A DNA stretch of 64,000 nucleotides from Exobasidium rhododendri (GCA_026210745.1 CP110630.1:2356001-2420000), one strand, 5' to 3'; positions 40,288-52,944 are shown, counted from the first letter of the stretch. Numbers and translations are program-made. The notes: a model not told the origin generated them from the letters alone.

Positions 40288-40694
40288 CGGAGAAGAGTCG
40301 AAGGTTGCAAGTGGACTGTGTAGACCGGCTAAATCCCCTTTGATTATGGGAGAGTGAGGAGAGTAGGACTAGATACAAAGATGGGCTTTTGGCAGCCAAG
40401 TGTTCTGCCGCTAGATTGCTTCAGGCACCCCCTTTCTCTCCCCTCCTGTGATTGCGCCCGTATCTTAGAAATGCGCCGTTGCTCCAATCTACACCTTTTA
40501 AGCTACACATGTCAAGAAGTAAACCCACCCGCGTTGACCGCGCACAATACTCCGATCGAGGTCGCGTGGGCGTAGGGCTATTTGGTGAGAATGTAGCTCA
40601 CGTGGGATTTAGATCGCGATCCTGGCGACCGACAAGGCAAAAGAAGAATCGCCATTTCCTCTAGTGATGCGATCACCCCACTACAGCATAGCAA
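40288..40694. promoter_or_regulatory. Divergent promoter region of the aminotransferase and SmF genes
   Basis: A 407-bp gap between two start codons. No gene or RNA was recognised. A GATCGCGATC palindrome lies near 40612-40621 (TTAGATCGCGATCCTGG), of unknown use. Confidence 0.35.
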
Positions 40695-41091
40695 ATGTCG
40701 ACAGTGAGTGAGACGTGGGCGGGTAACGTTTCGCTGGTTGAGAAGACTGACTAAAAGATCTCGGTATTCTGTTGCAGTTTCAGCCTGTGAATCCGAAGCC
40801 CTTCCTGCAATTGCAGACCGGTAAGCCCGTGCTAGTCCGGCTGAAGTGGGGAATGGAATACAAGGGTTTTCTAGTCAGCACAGACAACTACATGAATCTG
40901 CAGGTGCGTGCGATGTCGCAAAGGGAGCAAGGAAGAAAGAGTTCTTCAGTCCTGCTTACCTCCATCTTACACCTGCCATTTAGTTGGCCAATACGGAGGA
41001 GTTTCAGGACGGCAAGTCGAACGGAATGTTGGGCGAGGTCTTTATTCGATGCAACAACGTTCTCTATCTACGGGAATTGAATGACGAGTGA
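40695..41091 (+). CDS. SNRPF: Small nuclear ribonucleoprotein Sm F
   Basis: Three exons: 40695-40703 (only ATG TCG ACA), 40778-40903 and 40984-41091, 80 residues. The Sm fold is clear: Sm1 is [20 protein letters not shown] with [17 protein letters not shown], and Sm2 is [15 protein letters not shown]. SmF is one of seven Sm proteins that form the ring on U1, U2, U4 and U5 snRNAs. The first coding exon of nine bases is inferred because the frame needs a start and GTGAGT follows directly; the resulting [12 protein letters not shown] agrees with known SmF N-termini. The stop at 41091 follows ELNDE, so the acidic tail of animal SmF is nearly absent. Confidence 0.92.
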
Positions 41092-41282
41092 CCTCGCACC
41101 CGTGTCAATCACATCTCAAAAGGAGGACGAATCACAAAAGTCACAGAGGGACGGAGTAGAAGCAAACGATACTGTACATTAGCACACACACTGGAATGTT
41201 TACATACATTCATACGTCCAGGCACAGCTTCATCTCGTCAGTGTGCAGTTCGGGAGCAGAAGAAGAAGAAGAAGATTCTCCT

Positions 41283-44200
41283 TCAGTTCGCATTGGCTGC
41301 AGACCAGGCATCATTCAGTACAGAGAAAACTGCTCCGCCGATCATGCGTTCTTCGATGGTGTTGGATTTGGGTGTGAGCTGAGAAAGTGGAAAGCAAAAA
41401 AAAGGAAAGAGAGGGGCAAGGGAAGAAAGGAAGCTGGGGGGTGTGAGAAGGACGAAGAGATCTTTCATAAGATAAAGCAAGGCCAACGTTCTTCACTCAC
41501 CTTGTCAGGATGCAGCTTGCCAATAGCTCGCATGTACACACGTTTGACCTGGTTATCCATGACGACTTCATGCATTCCAACCTTTTTCCACTTCAGGCCA
41601 GACCAAACGACATTCTCCAGACTGGCCAATAATGCTCGCACGTTCTTCTCCTTTCCGTTCTTCCAAGATGCCACTCTCTTATCCACAATGTCCCTCAAAT
41701 TGTCCTTTTCAGCTTCTTCCGCTGCCGCTACTGCATTCTCTGCCCGAATCCGCTCCTTTGCAGCTACTTCCGCTCGTGCAATCGCTTTGACCGCTGATGC
41801 GTGTACTGTTCTTGTCGCTGGTATACTCGATTCGACGGTCTTGCCTTGGAGCATCTTGCTACATCGTTTGTGGCCATCCTGTGCTGCTCTCAGATTGATG
41901 ATGCCCGCTTTCCCACTTCCTTCCTCTTTCTCATATCTTTCCAACAAAGACCAAACACTTTTGGCTGGATCCCATTGCTCCAGCATCTCTTCTGCTTGCG
42001 CTCGCTTCAAAAGTGCCTTGGCATACGCCTCTCGAAGATTGACACCTTCATACTCAGGCAAAGGCAAGGCGTGCTCTTTGGAAGGCCTGTATAGTAAGAA
42101 GGGGGATGGTTTTTCATTCTCTCCAATCACAATCAAGGTCAAGACTTCCTTGGTGTCCTTTATAGCACTTCGAGCGTCCCCGTTCTTGAGTCGCGCACTG
42201 GCTCGATTGTTGAGCAAGGCTATCCGACGAAGAGACGTCGGATTCTCCTCCAGAGCCAACAATCCGGAGCTGTAGGCCAATTCTGCTTCACCGTATGCTC
42301 CTCGCCTGAAGAGTTCATTCCCTACATTCTTGTGTTTCGAGCTGGTTTCAACAGCCGTTGCACCATCTTGAGTCAATCGGCGATGGATTCTTTCTACTAA
42401 AACTTTTCGTGCTTCAGTATGATTCCTTGAGGCGCTTTGTGGGGCGGGTCGACTGGAAGTACCCGTCTCCTTTGCAGCAAAAGGACTGAGTCGTCTAGAG
42501 ACTTCTGGTACTGCCAGTGGAGTGTCAACGCTACCATTTGCATCATTCCACAGCTCTCCGGTAGGCATAGCTTGCGCCCTTTCTTTCGGCTCAATCTTCT
42601 GTGCACCTTGCTTGCGCTCAAGAAAGGAGGAAGCGGCAGCTTGCAGCTCATCGCCAGCTCCTTCCTCGTCCTTGAATCCACCACTACTCGCCTTGAACTT
42701 CACCGCTGCATCATCGCCGCCTTTCACTGTCTCTACTTCATTCTCTGCGTCTGTCATCCACTTTGGCTTTCCTTGCCATTCTCTTCTTTGACCTGCTCCT
42801 CCGTCTCGCGTTCCAACTGCCCATCGTCTACTTTTTGCTTTATCGCCAGCTGTAGAAGGACTGCTTCTACCACTGCTCTGTCCTGACTCAATCCCTGAAT
42901 TACTCCTTTCGTCAATCGCACGTTGCGCCTGAGCCTTTGCTGTACTCCAGAATGCGTTAGCCTTACTAAACATACTTGCCCCAATCTCGGAAGCTTGTGA
43001 ATAAATTTGATCGGCTTGTTTCTGCCATTCAGGTGGAATGTCAAGGCCGCTAATTGTGGCGCTTTCCTTGTTCCTCTCTCCTGCTTCAGCTTCATATCTA
43101 TCCGCAGGTGCTCTTTTCCTTCTTCCCTGTACCTCTCCATCCTCCTCCCGCTGCAATCTCACGGCAGCTCTACGGTCTCTCTCCATACTATCATTGCTTT
43201 GCTCATGACTGCGCTGCATGCTTCCACTTGCCTCACCCACTAACATCTCGATGGCGGCAGAAACATCTAGACCGGAGCTCGTTGCTGCTAACGCCTTTCG
43301 CGCTTGAGCTGGCGAGAAGCCCATCTCCACGATTTGACCAAGAACGTGAGGAGGAGGGGAGGCGCTCCTTGCTGGCTTCTTCGATGGAGAGACACTCGAT
43401 TGGGGCGCTGGAGCTTCAGTTTGTTGCTGCCTCGTCATGGAAGGATCTAGACTGCCGCCCAACGAGCCAAGGATATCATCGTCACTAACATCCGGAAAGC
43501 TCTGACGCGAGACATTGATCGATCGTGTTGGGGTTGCACTGAAGTCGTCCATCCCTCCAAGTGCCGAGCTCTGGGAGTCACCGGGGTCTTCGAATGCAGA
43601 GAAATCAAAAGGATCTGCGACCTTGGCAGGCTTCGAAGAGACAATCTTGCTTTCTTGCTTTCCTTTCTTCGCTTGTAGATTTATAGTGCTCTTACTTATT
43701 GGTGCCGACGAGCCACCAGCAGCGAAGTTCCAAAGATCGTCGTCGACATCAGAAGCTTTGGGCTGAGAGGAAGCTTTGCGAGCCAGAGTATTTGTGCTAG
43801 TGGAAGATGGAGATTTTCAGCCTTTGCACACGAGTCAAAATCTACCTTGAAAGGAGACGACTCACTTAGCCGTAGCTGTCTGTTGCACTTTTGAACTACC
43901 GAGCAAGCTGTCAAGACCTTCCCAGGCTGAATTACTCATGTTCGTATTCGAAAGCTGGCTAGTCGATGAATTAGAACTAGAAAAGCCTAGCTTCTGTTCC
44001 TGTTCTCTCTTCAATCGCTCCGCCATGCTGACTTTACTGCTTTGGGCCGCTCGCCCTGACATCGTGCTGCTGTCAAACCCCAGCAAGGAAGAGAAAGCAT
44101 CAGAACCGTTGGTGCTACTCTTTGTTGCCGGCTGCCCGCCTTTCATGCCGGAAGCGCTTGCATTACCACTGGAAGTGTTGGAAGGTTGCTGCGTCGGAGG

Positions 44201-44332
44201 TAGAGAACGGGTGAGAGCGTCAAAGTTGTACGAAGATGACTGGCCGTTCCCATATATAGGCGATGGCTTTTGCCGATTAGATGAGTCCGCTACCACCTTC
44301 TTGTCCCAATCCAGGTCCAGCAAGTCGTCCAT
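41283..44332 (-). CDS. SWA2: Swa2/auxilin-like clathrin uncoating protein (UBA, TPR, J domain)
   Basis: Three exons: 44332-43866, 43796-41501 and 41378-41283, about 952 residues. The Ser/Asn-rich N-terminus (MDDLLDLDWDKK) probably binds clathrin. A UBA domain is seen at HVLGQIVEMGFSPAQARKAL. Two or more TPR-like repeats lie around NVGNELFRRGAYGEAELAYSS and LLNNRASARLKNGDARSAI. The C-terminal J domain is split by the last intron within HPDK-LTPKSNTIEERMIGG and ends VFSVLNDAWSAANAN. HPD is intact. The order of domains is that of yeast Swa2 rather than animal auxilin, which has a PTEN-like domain. It recruits Hsp70 to strip clathrin from vesicles. The last exon encodes only 31 residues but is needed for the J domain. 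The 5' end is 245 bp from the divergent rhodanese gene. Confidence 0.9.
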
Positions 44333-44577
44333 GATGGCGACAAAGCGACAGGCTGAAAAGGGCAGAGTGAAAGGGACAGTGGGAAGTGTTGATTGCGCTT
44401 CTGGAGGTCCGATCAACTTCCAGATTCGGCCGTGTCACTCCAGTCTGGTACGCGTGGTCGGCCACCTAAGTTCTTGCTGCTCCACTTTCCTCGGTCAAGG
44501 TCTTCCTATTACATTGCAAGCCTGCCTCCTCTCTCATCCTTCTCCATCTACGAACGCGGTTTTCAGTACCACACATC

Positions 44578-45214
44578 ATGGCAGCCGCTCCAAGGATGTT
44601 TAGTCGAGCAATAATACTCGGAAACTCTCGCAGGGTGCTGTCGTTGCCTCCTTCGATAGGCCTCTCCCTCCAACCTAGCGTGTCTCACCGGACGGCACAG
44701 AGTTTAGGCCGCCGAACGACATCTAATGGCTTCCATTCAACTGCACTGCGCTTCAGTAAAGATACCACCTGGGCAGACAAGGGCACAATCCCTTACAAGG
44801 AGCTCAAGTCAATCTCCGAAGCACCGACGGGAGAAGTTACTATCATCGATGTTCGGGAACCTGACGAGGTGTCGGCGGGAATGATCCCCTCGGCAGTAAA
44901 CGTACCACTTACCCAGTTTGAGAAGGCTTTCGCCCCCAACGGTGGCGCAGACTTTCAGGAGAAGTTTGCCTTTCCAAGACCATCGTTCAATGATCGCCTT
45001 GTTTTCTATTGCCGCAGTGGCAAGAGAAGTCAACAGGCTTTGCAAACGGCAAAGAAGAATGGCTGGGAAAAGTGAGTGTGCGAGGGAGGAAGAGGGAGGC
45101 AAAAAGGAGGAGAAATGCTGCTTACTCTTTTCCTCCATTTGTTTCTCGCCATTCAGTGCTAGGAACTACGAAGGTTCTTGGCTCGACTGGGTCCAGCAGG
45201 AAGAAAAGAAGTGA
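44578..45214 (+). CDS. Mitochondrial single-domain rhodanese (thiosulfate sulfurtransferase)
   Basis: Two exons, 44578-45071 and 45157-45214, 183 residues. A basic, Ser/Arg-rich N-terminus of about 60 residues (MFSRAIILGNSRRVLSLPPS) without acidic residues is a likely mitochondrial presequence. The rhodanese fold follows: YKELKSI, VTIIDVREPDEVSAGMIPSA, and the active loop FYCRSGKRS with catalytic Cys145. The C-terminal exon restores WEN-ARNYEGSWLDWVQQEEK, the usual family end. The enzyme moves sulfane sulfur, for example from glutathione persulfide or thiosulfate. Yeast Rdl1 is the nearest type known to me. No fused domain. Divergent from SWA2. Confidence 0.93.
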
Positions 45215-45328
45215 ACGAAATAGTGTCAAAATAAATGTCGTGCTAAATCAAAATTCATGCTATTTGAGACATGAGAAGAGAGAGTACAAATTTATGTGAC
45301 CTTTGACGTTGGTGTGAGGTTGACATCT

Positions 45329-46748
45329 TCAAGGCTCTATTTCGCCCAGCAACATCGTCTTGTCTGTCGAACAGGAGATGACTATCGAGGTGGTGAAATC
45401 AGTTTCGAGCATGCATGATGAAGGCTAGGAGCATGTACTGCAACTCACTGATAGGCTCCTTGGGATGCAGTGAAACTGCTGTGCAAGTACCAGTGTGGCC
45501 CGGCAATTTGTAGAGGATGGTACCATCGTCGGCGCTATCAACAGGATCATGGTATCAGTGAATGGCGGCTTCACCGTGGCTCTTCAGCCTCTTGCTATGA
45601 GAGATACTCACTTCCACACTGTACAAGTCCGATCTCCCCCTCCCGTCGCTACTTTTCTGCTATCGTTACTCCAGGATGCTTTGATCAACAGGTTCTCGTA
45701 CCCGCTCATGGCTCCTGTGAGTATTCGTTGCAATCGCACATTGCCCGTCTGACCCGGCGCTGGTTCGGGTGCAAATGGCTGGACATCCCATATTCGAACA
45801 CTGTCGTCCATCGACGTCGAAAGAAGGTGCGATCCAGAAGGGGACAGAGAAAGCGAAGTGATGGTATTGGTGTGACCTCGCAGTGAAAAGACGATCTCTT
45901 TGCGCATTAGGTCGTACACCTGGATATGCAAAACTTGTGTCAGGCGTCATGATCATCGACTTCAGCAGATAAGCTGGACCACTCACATGAACATCGTTGT
46001 CCAGACCACCAACATAGACTTGACTGCCATCGTCCGAAAAACACACTGCTGTGACTGGATACCCAACATTAAGTATGTCCATCGCATCTCTCTCTTGTGG
46101 ATCCCATAACATCACTTTCCCATCATCTCCGCCGCTTACGAGCACCTCCCGACCGCCTCTCGTACATGAGACACAATTTACGATTCCCTTATGACCCCGT
46201 AATCGCCTTTCTTTGACTCCAGTAGCCGCATTCCAAACAATCAATGTGCCATCTGCTGAAGCTGAAAACAGTCTAGGTGAAGAACGAGAAGCGCTTGGGG
46301 ACCATGCAATGGATGTGACTGCCTTGGAATGCTCTTTCAGTATACCGATATTACTATTCTCCCCATATGTATGCCACAAAGCTGTCAAGAAAGAAGGCTT
46401 GTCAATTTCTATCGGTGCGTGACGATCTTGTATGTACCTACAGATAGTTTTATCCGTCGAAGCAGCTGCTATCAGCTGACCATCTGGTGAAAATTTGACA
46501 TCCAGGACTTCTCCACTATGTGCTCCGGTCAGGGAGATGATGGGCGAAGCTAGACTACTTGTTCTTTTTATGCTACGAATGAGTCCTTTTGAGCTTGAAT
46601 TAGTCGAGGAAGAGATTGCTACTTGCATCAAGCCATCGTCGTCGTCTACGGTGGACTGCTTTTGGCGTTTGATGATGGATGTAGAAGCTCCGCCCGAGTG
46701 AGAGGTTGATCCATTGGAGGCTGGTGGCGACTTACGCTTGTCCGCCAT
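45329..46748 (-). CDS. SNRNP40: U5 snRNP 40-kDa WD-repeat protein
   Basis: Five exons: 46748-46442, 46381-45987, 45919-45612, 45534-45449 and 45381-45329, 382 residues. After a charged N-terminus (MADKRKSPPASNGS) there are seven WD repeats, starting GAHSGEVLDVKFSPDGQLIA. Junctions restore repeats: STDKTI-SLWHTYGENSN, GLDNDVH-VYDLMRKEI, TCTVW-NADDGTILYKLPGH and HPKEPI-IISCSTDKTM. The ending MLLGEIEP corresponds to the family C-terminus. SNRNP40 (S. pombe Spf38) binds Prp8 in the U5 snRNP and B/C complexes; S. cerevisiae lacks it. The intron 1 donor is GTAGGT; the alternative GTACAT five bases further on (four nucleotides longer exon) would break the frame. The two last exons are short. It shares a 249-bp promoter with EFL1. 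Confidence 0.93.
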
Positions 46749-46997
46749 GGCTTCTTCGTCTTGCCAAGTCAGTCGTTGCAAGAAGGCTCTCTACTATTTT
46801 GCAGCAAGGAGCGTGTCAGCGCTTCAGAAGGACACAAAAGAGATGGACTGTCGAAAGTAGAGGCGTGCTTACGTAACCACTTCTTCCAAAACATTTTGGT
46901 TTTTTGGATTTAAGGGAAGCTGACAACTTAGGACATAACAGTGTGACACTGTGCATCGCTTCCACCCTTCATTAGGAGGTGCTGATTCTTTGCAACG

Positions 46998-49900
46998 ATG
47001 GCTGCTCTGCGAAAGCCACAATTCTCGTCTGCATCGGCCAATGTACGATGTGCGACTTTGATGGGCCATGTCGATCATGGAAAGTCGTCTTATGCCGACT
47101 CGCTTCTTGCTGCCAATTCCATCATCTCGGCTCGTCAAGCTGGTAAGCTGCGATATTTGGACTCGAGAGAAGATGAGCAAGAGAGAGGTATAACGATGGA
47201 AAGCAGTGCAGTGAGCTTGTCGTATAGAGTGAGGCAGATGCAAAGTGATGGCAGCCCTGGAGAGATTCAGGACTTCATGATCAATCTTATTGATACGCCT
47301 GGTCACGTCGATTTCTCCAGCGAAGTCTCTACCGCAAGCAGACTTTGCGACGGTACGCTCATCATCATCGATGTTGTGGAAGGGGTCTGCACTCAGACCA
47401 TCACCGTTCTGCGACAAGCATGGGACGAGCGTCTTTCACCAATCTTAGTGCTGAACAAGATGGATAGACTCGTCACTGACTTGAAGCTGTCACCCAACGA
47501 AGCATTTCACCACCTCACTCAGTTGATCGAACAAGTCAACGCTGTCATGGGATCCTTCTTCTCCATTGAAAGGATGGAAGACGATCAAAGGTGGCACGAA
47601 GAGAGAGAAAAGAGGATGCAAAAGAAGAAAGCGGCACAGGATGATGAGATAGTCAAAGATCTCAGCAATGTAAACGGGCACGAAGAAGCGAACGAGGGAG
47701 CGCAAGGACTGGCAGAGGAAGAAAAGTACCAGGAGCTGGACGATGAAGACATTTACTTTGACCCTGGCAGAGGCAATGTCATCTTTGCTTCTGCCATTGA
47801 CAATTGGGCTTTTCGACTAGACCGATTCTCCCACCTTTACTCCAAGAAGCTCGGCATTCAAGAAAGGAAGTTCCGAAAGGTTCTTTGGGGTGACTTTTAC
47901 TTTGATCCAAAGGCAAAGCGAATCATCGGACAGAAGCAGAAGGAAAAGGACGGACGTGTACTCAAGCCAGTGTTTGTCCAATTTGTACTGGAAAACATCT
48001 GGTCAGTCTATGAGAGTGCTGCGAATCGAGATCAAGAAAAGCTAGAGAAGATTGTGAAGACATTGGATCTCAAGGTACATCCACGAGATCTCAAGTCGAA
48101 AGACACTGCCACCCTGGTCCAGTCCATCTTCTCTCAATGGCTGCCCCTCGCATCTTGTACCTTCTCCGCCCTCGTCTCCAACACGCCGCCTCCTTCCAAA
48201 GCACAGACGGTGAGAATTCCGAAGATGCTTCACCCCGACTTGAATTACTTTGGCAAGGCAGAGCCGAGAACGGCTTTGGAGAGAGACTTGTTTGATGCAA
48301 GGATTGGTCCGGGAACAAGACGTTGCGCATACGTCAGCAAAATGTTTGCCATCCGAAGAGGTGACTTACCTGAAGCGAAGAGAAAGGAGTTGTCTGCCGA
48401 GGAGATGCGACAACGGGGCAAGGAAGCAAGAGAAAGGGCTCAAGCTGTTCAGGCAGCATTGAAAGCGACTGGGGCTAGTGTTGATGAAGGCTCGCATGAA
48501 GTACCTGTCGAGAAGGAAGTTCAAGTGAGGCGCTTGCCCGACGAACTAAGCGACGAAGAGAAAGCACAGGAAGTCGTCTTGGGCTTCTCCAGGCTGTACA
48601 GTGGAACACTCAAAGTGGGCCAAAGTATTGCAGCGCTCTTGCCAAAGTACAATACAGCTCTTCCACCTGCGCATACGTCGAACGTGAATCACTTTCGAAT
48701 TGTCACCTTGGACGGTCTGTACATGATGATGGGACGAGATTTGATTGCGGTTACAGAGGTACCCGCTGGAAACATCTTTGCGATTCGTGGCTTGGAAGGG
48801 ATTGTGATCAGAAATGCAACACTCTGCGGATTGGAGGAAGGTGTGAGCGATCAACAAGACGATTACGTCAACCTAGCTGGAATCAACAAGATGTCCTCCC
48901 CAATCGTACGTGTGGCACTGGAGCCGAAGAATCCTTCTCACATGCCAAAGCTAGTCGAGGGACTACGATTGCTTAATCAGGCAGATCCTTGCGTAGAGAC
49001 CATGGTCCAAAGCACAGGGGAGCACGTAATCATCTGTGCAGGCGAAATCCATCTAGAGCGATGTCTGAAGGACTTGAGAGAAAGGTTTGCCAAGTGTGCC
49101 ATCCAGGCATCTCAACCATTGGTGCCGTTTCGAGAGACGGCTATTCGAGGAGTGGAGATGGCGCCACCAAAGTCAGAAGGTCTGCCTCGAGGTACAGTAG
49201 AGTCTCTCGCATCTAATGGCGCAGTGAAATACAAGATTCGAGCTGTTCCGCTGCCTTCTTCTATTTCTGAGTTCTTGCTCATCAACGCAAGGACAATCAG
49301 ACGGCTTTTGCAGCGAGATCGACAGAACGACTCGACGGCAGCAGCTGACGAAGAGGAGGATGCTCAAGCGCAAGGCAACGGACAGTCTCGTGAAGTGAGG
49401 ATGGACGTGTTTTGGGAAAAGCTGGGAGAGGTGATGAACAAGAATGGCTCCCAGTGGAAGAATGTGGTCGATCAGATTTGGACGTTAGGACCGAAGAAAG
49501 TGGGACCAAATCTACTTATCGATGCCCGCGGTGCGAGGGCAACTCATTCTCTTCGAAAGCGAACAGAAGCAATGATTCATCGACATCGAGATGCTTCGCT
49601 TCCCGTTGTTGATCTTGCTGAAAAAGTTGATCTGCTCAGCGTCGGAGGGAAAGACGAAAATGGCCACGACCGGGATAGAGGCATGACAGAAGTAGAAGAA
49701 GCAATCGACACTGGATTCCAGCTGGCGACACTTCAAGGTCCAATGTGTGCTGAACCGATGCAAGGAATGGCTTTCTTCGTCGACAATGTCGAGATGGTCG
49801 CGAGCGAGAAGGCAGAAGGAGGGGCCAATGCTGCTCATTTGAACCTTTCCCAGTTAACGAGCTCTTTGATCGCCTCCGTTCGAGAGTCTTGCAGAAACGG

Positions 49901-50589
49901 ATTGCTGGACTGGTCACCCAGGTTGATGCTGGCCATGTATTCCTGTGATATACAAGCTTCCACCGATGTATTGGGAAAGGTTCATGCGGTCTTGTCGCGA
50001 AGAAAGGGTCGAATAACATCGGAAGAGATGAAAGAAGGAACTTCTTTCTTTACAGTGGGATCGCTCCTTCCTGTGATTGAGTCGTTTGGGTTTTCAGATG
50101 GTGAGCTCTCATTGTGCACTTCGATCTACTTTTATTGATTGGTTCCCCGTACCTCTTGCTCCTCCACAGAAATCCGAAAGAAGACGTCAGGGGCAGCTAG
50201 TCCGCAACTAGTTTTCAAAGGGTGAGCACAACTTCCTTGGAAAGAAGGATGTAGAAAGAAGAGTAAAACGAGCTAAAGGTACTTTCTCCCCACTCCTCTT
50301 CCTTCAATATGCCAGCTTTGAGGTATTCGACATTGACCCCTTCTGGGTGCCCAGAACAGAGGAAGAATTGGAAGACTTGGGAGAGCACGGGGAACGTGAA
50401 AACGTAGCGAAACGTTACATGGACAAAGTCCGAAAGCGAAAGGTGAATTCTTCCCTATACCCAAAAAAAAGAGACTTTAGAGACAAATGCTCACCATCGC
50501 CCTACACCTTTCCTCGCTAATTTCAGGGCCTCTTTGTCTCCAAAAGGATCGTCGAGGGAGAGAAGCAGCGAACATTGAAGTCGAATTAA
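46998..50589 (+). CDS. EFL1: Elongation factor-like GTPase EFL1/Ria1
   Basis: Four exons: 46998-50100, 50170-50221, 50316-50442 and 50527-50589, 1114 residues. The G domain has GHVDHGKS at residues 23-30, RGITMESSAVSL, DTPGHVDFSSEV and VLNKMDRL. An EFL1-specific acidic insertion (roughly residues 195-250) interrupts the G domain. Domains II-V follow as in EF-2. The diphthamide region of EF-2 is not expected here. The last three small exons give FSDEIRKKTSGAASPQLVFK, GFEVFDIDPFWVPRTEEELE and GLFVSKRIVEGEKQRTLK, the usual end. EFL1 works with Sdo1/SBDS to remove Tif6/eIF6 from cytosolic pre-60S subunits, close in time to the Jjj1 step encoded at 4.8 kb. Confidence 0.95.
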
Positions 50590-51938
50590 GCCTCCTTCTA
50601 TTGGCCCCTTCCCCCTTCCGTCTTGTTCATCTACTATACACCTTCGTTTGTAGAGTTTTCTGCACGAAAAAGTGCAAGCGTTCGACACACAACATGACTC
50701 GCAGCTCTTTTTCGACTCTTTTTGGTGGAATAGCACTCTTGCCACGGATGTCGTCACGCTACTTTTCACAGTCTTGCTGCGCGTGTGAATCGGACACGGC
50801 TTGGCATGCGATCCCTGCGTAGAGGAGTAAGGGCCTATGCGCACGTCTGTCTACTTCATGCACCGCAGACTCCCCCCCCCCAACATAATTCACTAAGACA
50901 TTCGTGATCAGGTATGAACGGGACCACTTCCACGCTAGGTGTACTCTATGTAGCACCTGACACCTTGAGCATCGCCTGCCACTTGCTTGTCTCCCCATTC
51001 TTTCTTCATCCCACCCTCATTTCCTCCTCTCCCACAGGAGCCTCTGTGCCACCAGATGCGCACTCTTTTGGGGACGCATGGAAATGCTCGCAGAACAGAA
51101 TTCTTCAGACTAGGTGGAGAGGCTACTTTGTACATTAGGGAGGTACAGCGACAAAGGTGTGGACGATAAATCACTTTTCCCCTTGGCAAACAAAAGAAGA
51201 GGCCGTCTGGAGGGGAATCTTTAAAGGGCTCAGGGCCTGTGTGTCGTATAGTTGCACACCGACCTATACAGCCCTTGAATACTTCTCTAAAATAATGCAA
51301 GAGCAACCTAAGACACAAATAAGAGAGAGAGAAAAAAAACAATGATGAAAACACCTTAGCGTAGCTTACGTGTTTAAGCACAATTTCCCGACAGATTATG
51401 TTAAGCTCATCATGCATGTAAGGTTCTCCTACCGTGTATTTCGAGGACCAGATTTGTAATTCCCTAGTAATAATCTGATTTGAATTTTCATCAGAGGGAA
51501 CAACTAAGCGGGGATTCGAAGGGGAAAACGACGCACTGCACAGGCAAGATAACACAGATTACAGCCATGGCCCACAATTAGTTCCTTTTATTTCCTATTC
51601 TCGGCGGGCATCTCTCTTGCTCATGTATACACAGCTCCGTTTGGATCAGAATTTTGTGTGCAAGGTCCTCCTCTTTTCCTCAATCACGAAACACAGACAC
51701 AGAAAATGATATAAAGCTTGTCCTTCTGCCTCCATCCACTCTTTGAGCCTCGATCCCGTTCCTCCAGAAGGAAACGACAAATTATTCCCTCGCCAATCGA
51801 CCGTTCCCTTGCGGTCTCTCACCTTTTTCACTCTCTGCCCTCTCTCACTCCCTTTCTCCCCTTTTGCTATCAGGTTTTAGAGTTCTCTAAAGTGATTTCC
51901 GAAGACTAGATTCACTACGCAGAAAGTGCAACTTTGTA
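50590..51938. other. 1.35-kb stretch without a convincing gene
   Basis: A minus-strand frame of about 206 codons (50935-51555) exists, but its sequence is rich in Cys, Arg and aromatic residues with no family resemblance, and its ATG is in a poor context; I do not call it. A C-run is at about 50870-50880. Near 51345 there is a TGATGA word followed 130 bp later by CTGA, too far apart for an ordinary C/D snoRNA. The stretch from 51330 to 51500 is AT-rich and could carry the promoter or 5' UTR of the next gene. No tRNA, rRNA or snRNA was recognised. Confidence 0.4.
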
Positions 51939-52796
51939 ATGGCTGTAGACGACAAGCGCGACTCTAGTAGAGAAATAACGCCTACCAATTCTAATATCAA
52001 CCTGCCTGCGGATCTACCACTACAACAACAAAAGAATACACTGGATATCAACAGGAAGCAGGACAAACTTAAATATCCTTTCCTTTCCGAGCCACACTCC
52101 CCCACTTCTACCTACCCTACCATCACTGCAGCATTCCCGACATCATCGACTTCATCAACACTGAGACCGACAACACCTCCCAAGTCAACGATAAGAACGA
52201 AGAAACCTAGCAATCTCGTTTTGATCAAGACCTTTGCACGACGAACTTCTAGTCTTAGTTCGACAGAAGCAACGTCTCCTCACACACCACCGCCTGATCA
52301 ACCGCTACCGCCCTTGCCTTCTCTTTACGAACAGCAAAACAAAGACACTGCAACTGAACGCAGGATGGATATGGACGACAAGCTCGAGGAAGCTCTGAAT
52401 GCAGCATCGCTAGAACAGCCAATCTTCCCTCCTTCAGGGGAGTCAAAAGCGACGAACAGAAATTATACGTGAGTAGCAACGACGTTGTCCTAAGCTTCCG
52501 GCTTTTCCTCCTTGTTTCGCGGGCGGTGCGATTTGCTTTTGATTGTCTCGATGGGCGTGGACAGTGTCTCCCTGCATGCATATTACGTGAAGGGTCTGAC
52601 CCTCCTTTCGAGAAAAGAAAGGCCGAGGGATATTGTGCAGAGGATGAGGTAAACGGACAGGTCTTCATGTTCGCTTCTCTTTCCTCGTCGAGATGTCATG
52701 CAGCGGGCTGTTCTTAGCAAAAGGTACAAACAAATCCCGGTGCATGATATACTGGTAGGGACCGCCCTTTGCTTGAATACTATACTTCGTCGCTAG
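51939..52796 (+). CDS. Uncertain gene or 5' exons, with a Ser/Pro-rich N-terminus
   Basis: Exons proposed: 51939-52468, 52565-52648 and 52718-52796, giving 230 residues if the last exon reads to the TAG at 52794. Residues 1-177 are disordered, rich in Ser, Thr and Pro (HTPPPDQPLPPLPSLYEQQ). The later exons encode an ordered stretch, SLHAYYVKGLTLLSRKERPR then DIVQRMSKRYKQIPVHDIL, that resembles the start of an RGS-type helical domain. Splicing there is supported by GTGAGT...GACAG and GTAAAC...TTAG and by the open frame. It may be an independent short gene, or the real 5' part of the RGS-LOV gene that starts again at 52945. I could not find a canonical acceptor that would join the two. Treat this model as tentative. 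Confidence 0.4.
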
Positions 52797-52944
52797 CTTC
52801 CCTTACTAGCGCGGAAGATCCCAATCTCTGAAACAAAATCACTCTAGATCGTTCCTCTCACGGATGAGCGCGGCTGACACTACTTTTCCTATCCTTTTTT
52901 TTTTTACTTTTTATATTTTCATTTCTCTTCCTTCCTAATCGCGA

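Noticed and set aside
51343-51480. C/D or U3-like snoRNA suggested by TGATGA and CTGATT
   Set aside because: The spacing is about 130 nt with no recognised U3 boxes or closing stem; evidence too weak.
50935-51555. 206-codon minus-strand open frame
   Set aside because: Composition unlike the other proteins, no family motif, and no sensible splice or promoter context; probably chance.
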